From Alcaligenes sp. SORT26 (GTDB taxonomy: Bacteria > Pseudomonadota > Gammaproteobacteria > Burkholderiales > Burkholderiaceae_B): a DNA stretch of 64,000 nucleotides. Positions within the stretch are counted from its first letter, which is position 1. Every line of letters begins with the position of its first letter. A program made the translations under genes and the position numbers. Under the pieces are notes generated by a model that worked only from the letters and a program-made list of their open reading frames with translations, ran no database searches and had not been told where the DNA came from. Below are positions 9,694-19,562 of this stretch, piece after piece. The stretch is from the NCBI RefSeq assembly GCF_017377875.1, contig NZ_CP070975.1, forward strand, positions 2,728,001-2,792,000, written 5' to 3'.

Positions 9694-9957
9694 TTAGCTG
9701 GATGATGAGGACGAAGGTGTCGTCGAAGGTGCGGGCGTGGACGTAGAGCCACTATCCGCAGACTTGCTGCCACCCTGATTACGAAAATCCGTTACATACC
9801 AGCCCGTACCCTTGAGCTGGAATCCAGCCGCCGTTACCTGTTTGGTAAAGGTAGGCTGTTTACATTCTGGACAGACCTCTAAAACCGGGTCCGACATTTT
9901 TTGCAGCACATCTTTTTCGTATTGGCACGAGCTGCATTTATACGCATAGATAGGCAC
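9694..9957 (-). CDS. FmdB family zinc-ribbon protein
   Basis: Small protein of 87 residues with the FmdB signature: MPIYAYKC, then Cys8-x2-Cys11 and Cys29-x2-Cys32, which would bind one zinc. The last 20 or so residues are Ser/Thr/Pro-rich and end in six Ser. FmdB-type proteins are named from a regulator of the formamidase operon in Methylophilus, but the widespread short members have no settled role. First gene of a leftward run FmdB-DUF502-aspS. Confidence 0.88.
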   Translation of the reverse strand: MPIYAYKCSSCQYEKDVLQKMSDPVLEVCPECKQPTFTKQVTAAGFQLKGTGWYVTDFRNQGGSKSADSGSTSTPAPSTTPSSSSSS

Positions 9958-10137
9958 GACTCATCCTAACAAAAAGCCGAAACAAACTTCGAGATATCAA
10001 TAAGTAGGGTCGAAACCAGCCAATTTCAAGCCGGAGACCCGCTCAAGCGGAACCTTCAAAGGGTTCCCAGGGGCGCTTCTGCCGTGATTTTAGCCCTTTT
10101 GGCGTTCAATCGCACTGAACTTCGCCCCAGCCAGACA

Positions 10138-10154
10138 GGCCGCCTATGGCGGCC
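10138..10154 (-). terminator. GC-rich hairpin after the antiporter gene
   Basis: Perfect 7-bp stem GGCCGCC-TAT-GGCGGCC just past the stop at 10162. No U-run follows on the minus strand, so it is at best a weak or Rho-assisted terminator. Confidence 0.3.
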
Positions 10155-10161
10155 ATCCGGT

Positions 10162-11421
10162 TCAGATCAAAAACAGGCAGGCGGCGACCAGGGTCGGCAC
10201 AGCGGCACTCATCAACAAACGCAAGGGCGAAATCGCACCGTCCGGGAAACTGCCTTTCAGAATGGAGAAGCCAGCGGGGTTAGGCGCATTGGCAATCACG
10301 GTCAGGCCACCGCCGGTAACAGCACCAGCCACCAGCATGTAGCGCCAGATATCCGAGGTGCCTTCCACCAGCGAACCCAGATAGGTCAGTGCCGCATTGT
10401 CGGTCACCGCTGTCAGGGCCGTTGCACCCCAGAACAGCACGGTGGGCGACAAACCACCCAGCAGATCCTGCAGCCACCATTTTTGCAGGCCGCCCAGCAC
10501 CACCAGACCGGCCAGGAAGAAACCAACCATCAGGCCTTCACGCACCAGCAGCGGGTTCTGGTAATGCTTGTAAGAGTGGGCATAGCCAATAAACAGCATT
10601 AACAAGGCCATGAATACGATGGGGTGATGCGCACCCAGCACAATCGCCACAAGAAAGGCCACATGAATCGCCATGACGGTAATCGGCACTGCACGTTGAG
10701 CCTGTTTTTCTTCGGGCATGCCCTGCCCCATTTCCAGCAAGGCTTTACGGCAAATCAGTGTCACCAGACTGGCATTGATCACAACGGCCAGAACAGCCCG
10801 CCAGCCGAAATGAGTGGACATGTAAGCGGTATCCCAACCAAACGTGCTGGCTACCATCAGCACGGGCGGTGCCGCATAGGCCGTCAGCACACCGCCAATG
10901 GACACGTTCACAAACAGCACGCCCACAGTCAGGTACTTGAAACCGGCATGGCCCTGATGACGGAAGTAGGCTTTGCGCAGCAACAAGGCGGCCAGGGTCA
11001 TGGCAGCAGGTTCGGTAATCAAAGAACCGGCCAAGGGCACGACTGACATGGTAATCAGATAGGTGGAAATCTTGTCCGGCATGGGCAAAGCACGTGCCAG
11101 GACCGATACCGTCTTGTTCACCAGCTCAAGAATAGGACGGCTGGCGGCAACCACCATGATCGCGAACACGAACATGGGTTCGGTAAAGTTGCGCCCTTCC
11201 AGGTATTCAATCGCTGATTTCAGATCCACAAAAACGGCCATATAGGCCACCAGCACACAGGCCCAGACGCCAAACACGGCCTCGACCTCGGACAACATGT
11301 GCCACAACCCGGCATGGCTGCCGCCTTTATTAGCCAAACGTGCAAACACCGGAACCGAGAAGGTGTGGACGATGGCAATGGCAAACAGCGCCGTTGCAAC
11401 GTACTCAAGAGGAGAGGCCAT
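10162..11421 (-). CDS. Putative Na+/H+ antiporter (Na_H_antiport_3 type)
   Basis: Polytopic inner-membrane protein of 419 residues with about 11-12 predicted hydrophobic segments. Conserved stretches recognised from the putative Na+/H+ antiporter family (formerly DUF1504) include HTFSVPVF near the N-terminus, FGVWACVLV, and MSVVPLAGSLITEPAAMTLAALLL around 150-175; charged residues inside membrane segments (Glu in ITEPA, Asp in TAVTDNAALTYLG) are candidates for ion transport. Ion specificity is not shown by sequence. It follows ubiA after 43 bases on the same strand but is functionally unrelated. Confidence 0.75.
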   Translation of the reverse strand: MASPLEYVATALFAIAIVHTFSVPVFARLANKGGSHAGLWHMLSEVEAVFGVWACVLVAYMAVFVDLKSAIEYLEGRNFTEPMFVFAIMVVAASRPILELVNKTVSVLARALPMPDKISTYLITMSVVPLAGSLITEPAAMTLAALLLRKAYFRHQGHAGFKYLTVGVLFVNVSIGGVLTAYAAPPVLMVASTFGWDTAYMSTHFGWRAVLAVVINASLVTLICRKALLEMGQGMPEEKQAQRAVPITVMAIHVAFLVAIVLGAHHPIVFMALLMLFIGYAHSYKHYQNPLLVREGLMVGFFLAGLVVLGGLQKWWLQDLLGGLSPTVLFWGATALTAVTDNAALTYLGSLVEGTSDIWRYMLVAGAVTGGGLTVIANAPNPAGFSILKGSFPDGAISPLRLLMSAAVPTLVAACLFLI

Positions 11422-11464
11422 TCTTCAAACCTTTATAGCTTTACGTAAATTGCTTGAATGCGTA

Positions 11465-12409
11465 TCAAGCCAGACTGATGGTGCCTGCCAAAGCGGCCAC
11501 CACCAGCAAAACACCAACCCAGATGTTGGCACGGAAAAGGCGCAAGCCTCGTTCGGGATAGCGCACATCAAAATGCCGCATCTGCCACAGCAGATGCATG
11601 CCAATGACGGCCATCACCACGTAATACAGAATCCGCTCGTTAAGCAGAAAACCGCCCACCAGCCAGCAGGCCATGGCGGCTATGTAAAAACCGCTGATCC
11701 AGGTTTTGCCTGCCTCGCGGAAACGCAGGGCCGTGGAGTGCAGGCCCAGCTTGGTATCGTCAGCCACATCGATATAGGCATAGATGGAGTCATAGCCCAC
11801 CTGCCATAGAATCGCGCCCACCCACATCAGAATGGCGCCAAAAGGCACCACATTCTGCGTGTCGGACCAGGCCATCAACATGCCCCAGTTAAAGCAGATA
11901 CCCAGGACCACTTGCGGCCAGTAGGTGAAACGCTTGCACAGGGGGTAGATCATTACAACGGGGAACAGGGCCAATGCCAGCCAGCGGCTGTACTCATTGA
12001 TCGCCAGCAGCAGCAAGGCACACACGGCCATCTGCGCCAGCACGAAGATCACGGCCTTGCGCATGGTGAGCTGCCCGCTGGTCAGCGGTCGAAAGCGGGT
12101 GCGCTCGACCTGGTGGTCGAAATTGCGGTCCGCCATATCGTTAAAGCAGCAGCCAATACCACGCATCAACAAGGCGCCCAGCGAAAAAATCACGATCCGC
12201 CATAAAGTGGGGATGCCGTCCGCCGCCTGCACCAGGGCCGCCAAGGCAGGCAGCAAGGTCAACCAGGTGCCTACGGGACGGTCCAGGCGGCACAAGCGCG
12301 CATAAGGTCCCCAGGAAGCAGGCAGATAGCGGGCCACCCAATCATTGTTGGGGCGCATATCAGACAGATCAGGACGCGGGGAAGATTCCGAAGCGGAGGG
12401 AGATGTCAT
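11465..12409 (-). CDS. ubiA: 4-hydroxybenzoate polyprenyltransferase
   Basis: Inner-membrane prenyltransferase that joins the polyprenyl tail to 4-hydroxybenzoate in ubiquinone synthesis. The 314-residue protein has the first Asp-rich motif Asn90-Asp91-x2-Asp94-x3-Asp98 (NDMADRNFD) and the second motif Asp207..Asp214..Asp217 (YDSIYAYIDVADD), which bind magnesium-prenyl diphosphate, with about eight hydrophobic helices between and after. The N-terminus is Ser/Pro-rich for about 20 residues and poorly conserved; the ATG at 12409 has only a weak ribosome site, and a later start near MRPNND (12358) is possible. Confidence 0.95.
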   Translation of the reverse strand: MTSPSASESSPRPDLSDMRPNNDWVARYLPASWGPYARLCRLDRPVGTWLTLLPALAALVQAADGIPTLWRIVIFSLGALLMRGIGCCFNDMADRNFDHQVERTRFRPLTSGQLTMRKAVIFVLAQMAVCALLLLAINEYSRWLALALFPVVMIYPLCKRFTYWPQVVLGICFNWGMLMAWSDTQNVVPFGAILMWVGAILWQVGYDSIYAYIDVADDTKLGLHSTALRFREAGKTWISGFYIAAMACWLVGGFLLNERILYYVVMAVIGMHLLWQMRHFDVRYPERGLRLFRANIWVGVLLVVAALAGTISLA

Positions 12410-12455
12410 AGAGGTAAAACCTAAATCCAGGCGTCAGGCCATAGACTGAAAACAG

Positions 12456-12480
12456 GCATACCCTCTGGCAGAGGGTATGC
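12456..12480. terminator. 11-bp stem-loop between ubiA and the aminotransferase gene
   Basis: Perfect stem GCATACCCTCT / AGAGGGTATGC (12456-12466, 12470-12480) with a 3-base loop, followed on the minus strand by CTGTTTTC. It could be a second terminator for the aminotransferase transcript or a leader structure of ubiA. The pairing is certain; its role is not. Confidence 0.5.
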
Positions 12481-12572
12481 AGTGGATTCCTGGAACCTGT
12501 TCATGCTCTTGGAGCAAGAGGCGCTGGCTTGGTCGGCTCTGAAAACCACAGCGCTGGCCAAGCCAGCGCATG

Positions 12573-12598
12573 AAAAGCGCAGACCAGTCAGTCTGCGC
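12573..12598 (-). terminator. Intrinsic terminator of the aminotransferase gene
   Basis: Perfect 8-bp stem GCGCAGAC / GTCTGCGC (12577-12584, 12591-12598), loop of six, followed on the minus strand by UUUU. It begins about 22 bases after the stop at 12620. A second pairing (CGCTGGCTTGG with CCAAGCCAGCG, about 12522-12568) lies immediately downstream. Confidence 0.6.
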
Positions 12599-12619
12599 CC
12601 ATTGCCTGCCAAACAGCCA

Positions 12620-13816
12620 TCAGGCTTCTTTGATGAGTTTACCCAAGATGGCGATGCCTTCGCGAATTTTTTCCTCGGGCACCGTCGCAAAGCTCAGGCG
12701 CAAGGTGTTGCGCTGAACGTCGTCACCAGCGTAGAAAGGCTCGCCAGGAACAAAGGCCACCAGATTTTCAATGGCTTTTTGCAGCAGGGCCGTGGCATTC
12801 ACATGCTCGGGCAAGGTCACCCAAATGAACATGCCGCCTTCGGGGCGAGTCCACTGAGCCGTATCCGGGAAGTGCTGATCCATCGCATCCAGCATGATGG
12901 CGCACTGTTTTTGGTAAATATCACGCACTTTGGGCAGGTGCTTGTCCAGGAAACCGTTATGTACGGCTTCGTAAACAGCCATCTGCGTCAGTGTGGAGGT
13001 GTGCAAGTCCGTGGCCTGCTTGATCTGCACCAGTTTGTCGATGATCTTGGCGGGCGCCACGATGTAACCCAGACGCAGGCCGGGAGCCAGAACCTTGGAG
13101 AAAGTGCCCAGACGGATAACCGTAGCACCCGCCTTGCGGCCCAAGGACAGCAGGCTAGGCAGACGCTCGCCCGCGTAACGCAGTTCACCGTAAGGATCGT
13201 CCTCGACGATAGGGATATGCGCAGCCGCACATCGCTCCACCAGATCCTGACGACGCTCCAAAGGCAGGCGCAGGCCGGTAGGGTTCTGGAAGTTGGGCAG
13301 TGCGTACAGCAGACGGGCACCCATCGCTTCAGGGGCAGACACGTATTCAGGAATCATGCCCTGACCGTCGGTAGGGATAGCCACAAAGGAAGGATCGTAG
13401 ACGGACAAGGCCTGCAAAGCGCCCAGGTAGGTTGGCGATTCAACCAGCACCTTGCTGCCTTCGTCGATGAACAGCTTACCCAGCATGTCCAGGGCTTGCT
13501 GCGAACCGTTCACCAGCAGGATTTCGTCGGCGTGGACAGCGGCACCTTCGGCGCTCATCTGCTCGGCCAACCACTGACGCAAGGGCAAGTAGCCTTCGGT
13601 GGTGGTGTATTGCAGCGCCACACGACCCTGCTCGCTCAGTACCTTGTTGAACGCACTTTGCATTTCCTCGACAGGAAAGCCGACTGGAGTAGGCAGACCG
13701 CCCGCAAAGGAAATAATCTCGGGACGCGCAGTGACCTTGAGAATTTCACGAATTGCGGAGCCACTCAGTTTCTGGGCACGTTGGGAAAAGGTAAAAGACT
13801 GCGAGAGGGTATCCAT
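12620..13816 (-). CDS. PLP-dependent aminotransferase (LysN/class I-II type)
   Basis: Fold-type I aminotransferase of 398 residues. Lys241 in GTFSKVLAPGLRLGY is the Schiff-base lysine; Asp207 (VEDDPYG) and Asn178 (NFQNPTG) are the usual cofactor contacts; ISFAGGLP at 35-42 is typical of the 2-aminoadipate/valine-pyruvate-like group. The exact amino donor cannot be read from sequence; 2-aminoadipate, aromatic or branched-chain amino acids are possible. It is monocistronic, divergent from the hut genes and has its own terminator, so a role in histidine breakdown is not indicated. Confidence 0.85.
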   Translation of the reverse strand: MDTLSQSFTFSQRAQKLSGSAIREILKVTARPEIISFAGGLPTPVGFPVEEMQSAFNKVLSEQGRVALQYTTTEGYLPLRQWLAEQMSAEGAAVHADEILLVNGSQQALDMLGKLFIDEGSKVLVESPTYLGALQALSVYDPSFVAIPTDGQGMIPEYVSAPEAMGARLLYALPNFQNPTGLRLPLERRQDLVERCAAAHIPIVEDDPYGELRYAGERLPSLLSLGRKAGATVIRLGTFSKVLAPGLRLGYIVAPAKIIDKLVQIKQATDLHTSTLTQMAVYEAVHNGFLDKHLPKVRDIYQKQCAIMLDAMDQHFPDTAQWTRPEGGMFIWVTLPEHVNATALLQKAIENLVAFVPGEPFYAGDDVQRNTLRLSFATVPEEKIREGIAILGKLIKEA

Positions 13817-14055
13817 GATTCGGGGAAGTCCTGAAGAAGAACGATTAAATACTTCATATGCAAACTTTTATAGCTTGCAATAAATAACGCAGGATGCCGA
13901 AAAAACCAGGCATCCTGCACCTTTGAATGAATTATGACTCGGGTTTATTAGCGTATACCTTGCCACCAAGCGGCTTGCAGCGCAAGTAGCCCAAGGGTTT
14001 GTGCTCGGGATTTACCCTGAAAAAACGGCCTGCCCTTCCAGGCAATCGTCGCGCT

Positions 14056-14085
14056 TTGTCTATACTCCGCTATTGTATATACAAT
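14056..14085 (+). promoter_or_regulatory. hutDIF promoter with HutC operator
   Basis: ATTGTATATACAAT (14072-14085) is a perfect 14-bp palindrome and contains TGTA-TA-TACA, the type of site bound by the histidine-utilisation repressor HutC. It overlaps a -10 (TATACA, 14078-14083) that is 16 bases from a -35 (TTGTCT, 14056-14061). Repression by occlusion of the -10 and release by urocanate is the expected mode. Confidence 0.8.
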
Positions 14086-14112
14086 TAAAAATCCGCCCGG
14101 AGCCATGCCGCC

Positions 14113-14718
14113 ATGAGCCAGCCCCACCCTGCCACTTTGCTTCGCCTGCTGAACATCAGCAGCCTGCCCGAGCAGCCCTGGAAAAATGGTGGCGGCACCA
14201 CACGTGAAGTGCTGTGCTATCCGGCCAAGGCGGGATACGAGAACTTTGACTGGCGTATCAGCCTGGCCCAAGTCCGGACCCCCGGCGATTTTTCCCGCTT
14301 TCCGGGCATAGACCGCCACATCATGCTGATCGAAGGCGACAGCATGCCCTTGATACACGAAGAACAAGTTCATGTACTGCACCCGTTCCAGCCCTACCGC
14401 TTTGCGGGCGAGGACAAGATGGCTTGTTTGTTACCACAAGGCCCGACTCGGGATTTGAACCTGATGCTGCGCCGAGGGCGCGCCCAAGGGTGCTTGCAAG
14501 CCTGGCAAGGGCGAAGCGCTCCCGAAACACTGGCCGCTGGCACGCACTTTCTTTATGCACCGCAAGGCGGCTACCGCATCCAGTCCGGCACGTACAACTG
14601 GACCCTGGCCGCCGGGCAAGCCCTGACGGGGAGCACACCAAGCCCCCTGCCTCTGGAACTTAAGGCAGACTGTGCCGATGCCGTACTGGTCTACGCCTAT
14701 ATCGCCCCCACGGAATGA
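14113..14718 (+). CDS. hutD: HutD family protein
   Basis: Bicupin-fold protein of the histidine-utilisation locus, 201 residues. In Pseudomonas HutD is not an enzyme of the pathway but limits or tunes hut expression, possibly by binding an intermediate. Family signatures are [12 protein letters not shown] (about 22-33), [10 protein letters not shown] (47-56) and [15 protein letters not shown] 14113 has GGAG 10 bases upstream. First gene of hutD-hutI-hutF; the HutC palindrome lies 28 bases upstream. Its stop is one base before the hutI ATG. Confidence 0.93.
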   Translation: MSQPHPATLLRLLNISSLPEQPWKNGGGTTREVLCYPAKAGYENFDWRISLAQVRTPGDFSRFPGIDRHIMLIEGDSMPLIHEEQVHVLHPFQPYRFAGEDKMACLLPQGPTRDLNLMLRRGRAQGCLQAWQGRSAPETLAAGTHFLYAPQGGYRIQSGTYNWTLAAGQALTGSTPSPLPLELKADCADAVLVYAYIAPTE

Positions 14719-14719
14719 A

Positions 14720-15952
14720 ATGATGAGCTACACACTCTGGACTGATTTACGCCTGGCCCCCAGCGCCGACCCTGAACAGGTCATTGAGGATGCTTGTCTG
14801 GTCGAACAGGCAGGCCGCATCGCCTGGCTGGGTCCACGTCACGCCTTGCCTGCCCAATGGCAGCAGCCTGCACAAGAGCACAAACTGGGAAATCGCTGGG
14901 TCACCCCCGGCCTGATCGACTGCCACACCCATCTGGTTTACGGTGATAACCGCGCTCAGGAATTTGCCCTGCGGCTGGCGGGTGCCTCCTATGAAGAAAT
15001 CGCCCGCCAGGGTGGCGGCATTGTCTCTTCAGTCAAAGCCACCCGATCATTGAGCGAAGACGAGCTGCTGGCCCAGGCCCTGCGCCGTCTGGATGCCTTG
15101 CTGGATGAAGGCGTCACCGCAATTGAAATCAAATCCGGCTATGGCCTGAACCTGGAGAGCGAGCGCAAGATGCTGCGCGTGGCCCGTCGTCTGGGTGAGT
15201 TGCGCCCGGTCACGGTGCGCACCACCTTTTTAGGTGCCCATGCCCTGCCCCCCGAATTTGCCGGGCAAACCGATGCCTATCTGGATCTGGTCTGTGATCA
15301 CATGCTGCCCACGCTGGCGCAAGAAGAGCTGATCGATGCCGTTGACGTCTTTTGCGAGCGTATCGCCTTTGATTTGAAGCAGTCCGAGCGTGTCCTGAAA
15401 GCAGCCCAAGCGCTGGGCCTACCCGTCAAAATGCACGCCGAGCAGCTTTCCAACCTGGGCGGCACGGAAATGGCGGCACGCTACCACGCCCTGTCTACCG
15501 ACCATCTTGAGTATCTGGATGAAGCAGGCATCATCGCCATGAAGAAGGCCGGAACCGTCGCCGTCCTGCTGCCCGGCGCGTACTACTTCCTGCGTGAAAC
15601 CCAGCTCCCCCCAATTGAACTACTGCGCAAACACGGAGTGCCCATGGCCCTGTCCACCGACAGCAACCCCGGCACCTCCCCCTGTGCGTCCCTGCTGCTG
15701 ATGCTGAACATGGGCAGCACGCTATTCAAACTGACCGTACCCGAAGCGCTGGCGGGGGTGACCCGTCACGCCGCCCAAGCCCTGGGCGCCCCGGACATTA
15801 GCGGTGAGCTGACCATAGGCGCACGCGCCGACTTCGTCGCCTGGGACATCGAGTCCCTGCCCGAACTGGTTTACTGGCTGGGCCTGCCGCGCTGTGCCCT
15901 GGTCGTGTACCAAGGCAGCATCAGCCGTGATCTGCGTAAGGAATCATCATGA
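14720..15952 (+). CDS. hutI: Imidazolonepropionase
   Basis: Metal-dependent amidohydrolase that opens 4-imidazolone-5-propionate to N-formimino-L-glutamate, third step of histidine breakdown. 410 residues. His69 and His71 (DCHTHLVYG) bind the metal; [12 protein letters not shown] and STDHLEYLD carry further His ligands, and [10 protein letters not shown] has the catalytic Asp. Two Met codons stand in tandem (14720, 14723); either could initiate. An upstream in-frame ATG at 14672 lies inside hutD and has no support. Translationally coupled to hutD before it and hutF after it (ATGA overlap). Confidence 0.96.
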   Translation: MMSYTLWTDLRLAPSADPEQVIEDACLVEQAGRIAWLGPRHALPAQWQQPAQEHKLGNRWVTPGLIDCHTHLVYGDNRAQEFALRLAGASYEEIARQGGGIVSSVKATRSLSEDELLAQALRRLDALLDEGVTAIEIKSGYGLNLESERKMLRVARRLGELRPVTVRTTFLGAHALPPEFAGQTDAYLDLVCDHMLPTLAQEELIDAVDVFCERIAFDLKQSERVLKAAQALGLPVKMHAEQLSNLGGTEMAARYHALSTDHLEYLDEAGIIAMKKAGTVAVLLPGAYYFLRETQLPPIELLRKHGVPMALSTDSNPGTSPCASLLLMLNMGSTLFKLTVPEALAGVTRHAAQALGAPDISGELTIGARADFVAWDIESLPELVYWLGLPRCALVVYQGSISRDLRKESS

Positions 15953-17370
15953 GCATCCCCCAGCAACATGACGCACTCTGGGCCCCCTGGGCCTATCTGG
16001 ACGGCCAGTGGCAGGCCAATGTGCTGCTGCGCTGGGATCCGCAGGGCACGCTGACAGACGTTCTGCCCGGTGCCAACCAGCAGGCGATAGACGCAGCAGG
16101 CCGCGTCCACAGAACACAAGGCGCCGTGCTGCCCGGCATGCCTAATCTGCATTCACACGCATTCCAAAGCGCCATGGCTGGGCTGACTGAATTCCGGGGA
16201 CAGGGCCAGGACAGTTTCTGGAGCTGGCGCGACCTGATGTACCGCTTTGCCGCCCGACTGGAGCCTGAGCATATGTACGCTATCGCTCAATGGCTTTATA
16301 TACAGATGCTGAAAGCGGGCTACACCAGCGTGTGCGAATTCCACTATCTGCATCACCAGCGCGATGGCCAGAACTACGACCCGATTGGCCTGCTGGCTCA
16401 AGGCGTGCTGGATGCCGCCAGTTCCAGCGGACTGGCGATCACTATGCTGCCCGTGCTGTACCAATACAGCGACTTCGGCAGCAAAGCACCGCGTCAGGAT
16501 CAACAGCGCTTTCTGAACAGCCCCACGCAGTTGCTGTACTTGCTTGAATCCTTACACAGCAGCCATCCCTTGAATGCTGACCGGCGTTACGGTGTTGCGC
16601 CCCACTCCCTGCGCGCCGCCAACGTAGGCGCCATCAATACTCTGATCGACGGCCTGCACAGCCTGCCCTCGCGCCACCCTATTCATATTCACATTGCCGA
16701 ACAAATGGTCGAAGTCCTGGCTTGCCAAAATATCAAAGGCAGCCGCCCGGTGGCCTATCTGTATGACAACTTCAATGTGGACGAACGCTGGAGCCTAGTT
16801 CACGCGACCCATATCAACGAGCAGGAGCGCCAGCAAATTGCCCGTAGCGGCGCAGTGGCGGGCTTGTGTCTGACAACCGAAGCAAATCTGGGCGATGGCC
16901 TGTTCCCGGCCGCCCCCTTTCTGGCTGAACAAGGACGCATAGGCATAGGTTCGGACAGCCATATCTGCGTGGACTGGCGCGCTGAACTGCGCTTGCTGGA
17001 ATATGGTCAACGATTGCTCAGCCAGCAACGCAATGTGCTGGCTTCGTCCAAACAACCTTTTGTGGCGGATTACTTGTTTGATACCTGCGCACGCGGTGGC
17101 GCACAGGCATCCGGGCGAGCCAGCGGGCAACTCAGCCCCGGCTATCAGGCGGATTTAATGGTGATTGATCTGGAACACCCCAGTCTGGCGGGGCTGGATA
17201 GCCAGCACTGGCTCTCTGCTCTGGTCTTTGCGGAACGCGCCCAGGCCAGCCCGATTCGGGATGTATTCGTCAGCGGGAAAGCCTGCATCAGGGATGGCCA
17301 TCATCCGCAGGAAGAAGCGGCATTTGCGGCTTATCAACAAGCATTGAGTAGTCTACTGAACAAGGCTTAG
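15949..17370 (+). CDS. hutF: Formimidoylglutamate deiminase
   Basis: Amidohydrolase that converts N-formimino-L-glutamate to N-formyl-L-glutamate and ammonia, marking the five-step (HutF-HutG) branch. 473 residues. Metal ligands are seen in LHSHAFQ (His68, His70), HIHIAEQ (about 246-251) and GSDSH (Asp336). The start ATG overlaps the hutI stop by four bases. The N-formylglutamate amidohydrolase HutG needed for the last step is not in the window. The gene ends 11 bases before the convergent antitoxin-like gene. Confidence 0.94.
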   Translation: MSIPQQHDALWAPWAYLDGQWQANVLLRWDPQGTLTDVLPGANQQAIDAAGRVHRTQGAVLPGMPNLHSHAFQSAMAGLTEFRGQGQDSFWSWRDLMYRFAARLEPEHMYAIAQWLYIQMLKAGYTSVCEFHYLHHQRDGQNYDPIGLLAQGVLDAASSSGLAITMLPVLYQYSDFGSKAPRQDQQRFLNSPTQLLYLLESLHSSHPLNADRRYGVAPHSLRAANVGAINTLIDGLHSLPSRHPIHIHIAEQMVEVLACQNIKGSRPVAYLYDNFNVDERWSLVHATHINEQERQQIARSGAVAGLCLTTEANLGDGLFPAAPFLAEQGRIGIGSDSHICVDWRAELRLLEYGQRLLSQQRNVLASSKQPFVADYLFDTCARGGAQASGRASGQLSPGYQADLMVIDLEHPSLAGLDSQHWLSALVFAERAQASPIRDVFVSGKACIRDGHHPQEEAAFAAYQQALSSLLNKA

Positions 17371-17381
17371 AGACAAAAAAA

Positions 17382-17684
17382 TCAGATAATGGCCTGTAAG
17401 CCCTTGTCGGCAATGATGTTCAGCAGCTTGAGCGCCGGGCCGGTAGGATGGGTTTCACCTTGCTCCCACTTGCGTATGGTCGATGCCGTGGTATGCAAAT
17501 AAAGCGCAAATACCGGCTGGCTGAACTTCAAGCCTTCCCGCAGCCGCTTGATGTCGGCTGCATCGAACTCCCGAACTGGCGGCGGACAAATCGCGTCAAA
17601 CTCACGCATCGTCACCTTGCCGATCGCTCCTGCCTCCTGGAGCGCCGCCAGGTCGCCGCGTAGCGATTCGATGATCTTGCTCAC
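17382..17684 (-). CDS. HTH antitoxin-like DNA-binding protein (orphan)
   Basis: 100-residue protein with a C-terminal Cro/XRE-type helix-turn-helix (about residues 50-90: FSQPVFALYLHTTASTIRKW, then EQGETHPTGPAL), of the type that forms the antitoxin of RelE/HigB-like loci and is often named a YiaG-like regulator. GTG at 17684 is chosen because GGAGGTG stands seven bases upstream and gives the family N-terminus (SKIIESLRGDL). Normally it follows a toxin gene of about 110 codons; here only a short remnant of that gene precedes it. It sits between the convergent ends of hutF and hutH, and hut control by it is not indicated. Confidence 0.75.
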   Translation of the reverse strand: MSKIIESLRGDLAALQEAGAIGKVTMREFDAICPPPVREFDAADIKRLREGLKFSQPVFALYLHTTASTIRKWEQGETHPTGPALKLLNIIADKGLQAII

Positions 17685-17751
17685 AATGCACCTCCAATAA
17701 CACATCAGCCTGCCATCGTGCAAAGTCTTTGCGCTTGAGAACGCGCGTCAT
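17602..17751 (-). pseudogene. Remnant of a RelE/HigB-type toxin gene
   Basis: ATG 17751 with a perfect GGAGGT ribosome site opens MTRVLKRKDFARWQ, the usual beginning of toxins paired with this antitoxin type (a basic strand then F-x-R-W). After 14 codons the frame runs into ADVLLEVHCEQD, which resembles a toxin C-terminus, then overlaps the antitoxin gene and stops after 49 codons. The central domain of about 70-80 residues, with the catalytic region, is missing. I infer an in-frame internal deletion; the C-terminal resemblance is from memory of the family. Confidence 0.5.
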
Positions 17752-18009
17752 ATCGACCTCCAAAATATACCCGTATCGGGCATACTTATCAATCTCTCGC
17801 CGTGGAAGAGCCGACTCGCCACCCGCTCAGCCGCATCCCACGCCTCGTTATGAACATAGCGCATACCCATCGCCACAGCCATGTGACTTGTGAGCTTTAT
17901 ATCCATCTTGATTGTGGTGTCGCCGTGAAGCAAAAAAATCCCCGGCTTGGTGATCCAGGCCAGGGACAAGTTCGTGGAGACAAAAACAATCAGCAGTACT
18001 TCATGAAAA

Positions 18010-19548
18010 CTAGAACAGATCAGCCGCCGTCGCCGCCAGACTTTCATCCAGCACCAGGGCTTTCAGGGCCTCGATATCGGGAGCCAGATAACGGTCTTGA
18101 TCGTAGAAAGGCACGGCCTGACGAATCGCGTCCTGCACCTTCTTCAAACGCGCCGAGGTCAGCAGAGGCGCATGGAAATCAATACCCTGTGCCGCGCACA
18201 GCAACTCAATGGCCACAATCGCGGCTGTGTTCTGCGCCATGTCTTCCAGCCTGCGCGCCGCAAAGGTCGCCATGCTGACGTGATCTTCCTGGTTAGCCGA
18301 CGTCGGCAAGCTATCCACACTGGCTGGATGTGCCAGCGACTTGTTCTCCGAGGCCAACGCCGCCGCCGTCACATGGGCAATCATGAAGCCCGAGTTCAAA
18401 CCTGCGGACGGGACCAGAAACGGAGGCAAGCCGGAAATACTGGCGTCGATCAGCAAGGCCACTCGGCGCTCTGCTAATGCACCAATTTCCGCAATCGCCA
18501 GAGCCAAACCATCGGCAGCGAACGCCACTGGCTCGGCATGGAAGTTACCGCCGGAGATCACCTGATCTGGCTCGCCGTTCTGACCAGGGAACACCAAGGG
18601 GTTATCCGTAACGGCATTGGCTTCGGTCAGCAAGGTACGTTCGTTTTGCGTGATCAGATCCTGAATTGCACCCATGACCTGGGGCTGGCAACGCAAGCTG
18701 TACGGGTCCTGCACCTTGTTGTCGTTATCGCGATGCGACTGACGAATCTGGCTGCCTGCCAACAACTCCCGATACAGGCGTGCGGCGTAAATCTGCCCTG
18801 GCTGTCCACGTACCTCATGGATACGCGCATCAAAAGGCGCATCACTGCCTTTGGCGGCGTCCACACTCAAGGCGCCGGCCAGAATCGCATTGCGGAACAA
18901 GGTCTGGGTGCGGAACAGGCCGTTCAGCGCCAGGGCTGTAGACACTTGCGTGCCATTGATCAGCGCCAGCCCTTCTTTGGCCGCCAGCACAATCGGGGTG
19001 ATACCCGCCTTGGCCAAAGCCTGCTGGGCAGGCATCCATTCACCCTGCCACTTGGCTTGCCCTTCCCCGATCAGCGTCAGCGTCATGTGCGACAAAGGTG
19101 CCAGATCCCCCGAGGCTCCCACCGACCCCTTGGACGGAATGAACGGCACCACACCGGCATTCAAAATATCCAGCAAAGTCGTGACCACATGCGAGCGTAT
19201 GCCCGAAAAGCCCCGCGCCAGACTGGCAATCTTCATGGCCATGATCAGCCGTGCCACCGCATCGGAAACCGGCTCGCCCACACCCACGGAGTGCGACAGA
19301 ATCAGGTTCTTTTGCAGTTGCTCCAGATCGTGATCAGGAATGCGTTGCTGGGCCAGCTTGCCAAAGCCGGTATTGATGCCATAGGCCGGATTACCTTCAC
19401 GGATGATCTTGGCGACAATGGCCGAAGACGCATCCATCGCCCCAATCGCCTCGGGCGGCAGAGTCAGAACAGCCGGTTCCTGCCAGATCTGGCGTAGCTG
19501 TGCCAAAGTCAGTGCGCCGGGAGAAAGCTCGATACTCTTGCTCATCAT
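18010..19548 (-). CDS. hutH: Histidine ammonia-lyase
   Basis: Deaminates L-histidine to urocanate, first step of histidine use. 512 residues, normal for the family. Ala145-Ser146-Gly147 in [14 protein letters not shown] form the MIO electrophile by self-cyclisation; [10 protein letters not shown] carries the catalytic Tyr near residue 57. Two Met codons in tandem (19548, 19545) follow AGGACAG. It starts 14 bases after the hutU stop, so hutU-hutH form one leftward transcript. No clear terminator was found after it. Confidence 0.97.
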   Translation of the reverse strand: MMSKSIELSPGALTLAQLRQIWQEPAVLTLPPEAIGAMDASSAIVAKIIREGNPAYGINTGFGKLAQQRIPDHDLEQLQKNLILSHSVGVGEPVSDAVARLIMAMKIASLARGFSGIRSHVVTTLLDILNAGVVPFIPSKGSVGASGDLAPLSHMTLTLIGEGQAKWQGEWMPAQQALAKAGITPIVLAAKEGLALINGTQVSTALALNGLFRTQTLFRNAILAGALSVDAAKGSDAPFDARIHEVRGQPGQIYAARLYRELLAGSQIRQSHRDNDNKVQDPYSLRCQPQVMGAIQDLITQNERTLLTEANAVTDNPLVFPGQNGEPDQVISGGNFHAEPVAFAADGLALAIAEIGALAERRVALLIDASISGLPPFLVPSAGLNSGFMIAHVTAAALASENKSLAHPASVDSLPTSANQEDHVSMATFAARRLEDMAQNTAAIVAIELLCAAQGIDFHAPLLTSARLKKVQDAIRQAVPFYDQDRYLAPDIEALKALVLDESLAATAADLF

Positions 19549-19562
19549 TCTGTCCTGTTTTC

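Noticed and set aside
17748-18047. 99-codon leftward frame between the antitoxin locus and hutH, with an internal ATG at 17906 that would give 52 residues and stop in ATGA overlap with the toxin remnant
   Set aside because: No ribosome site at any start, the N-terminal part overlaps hutH, and the sequence matches no family I know. The ATGA overlap comes from the toxin's own ribosome-site region.
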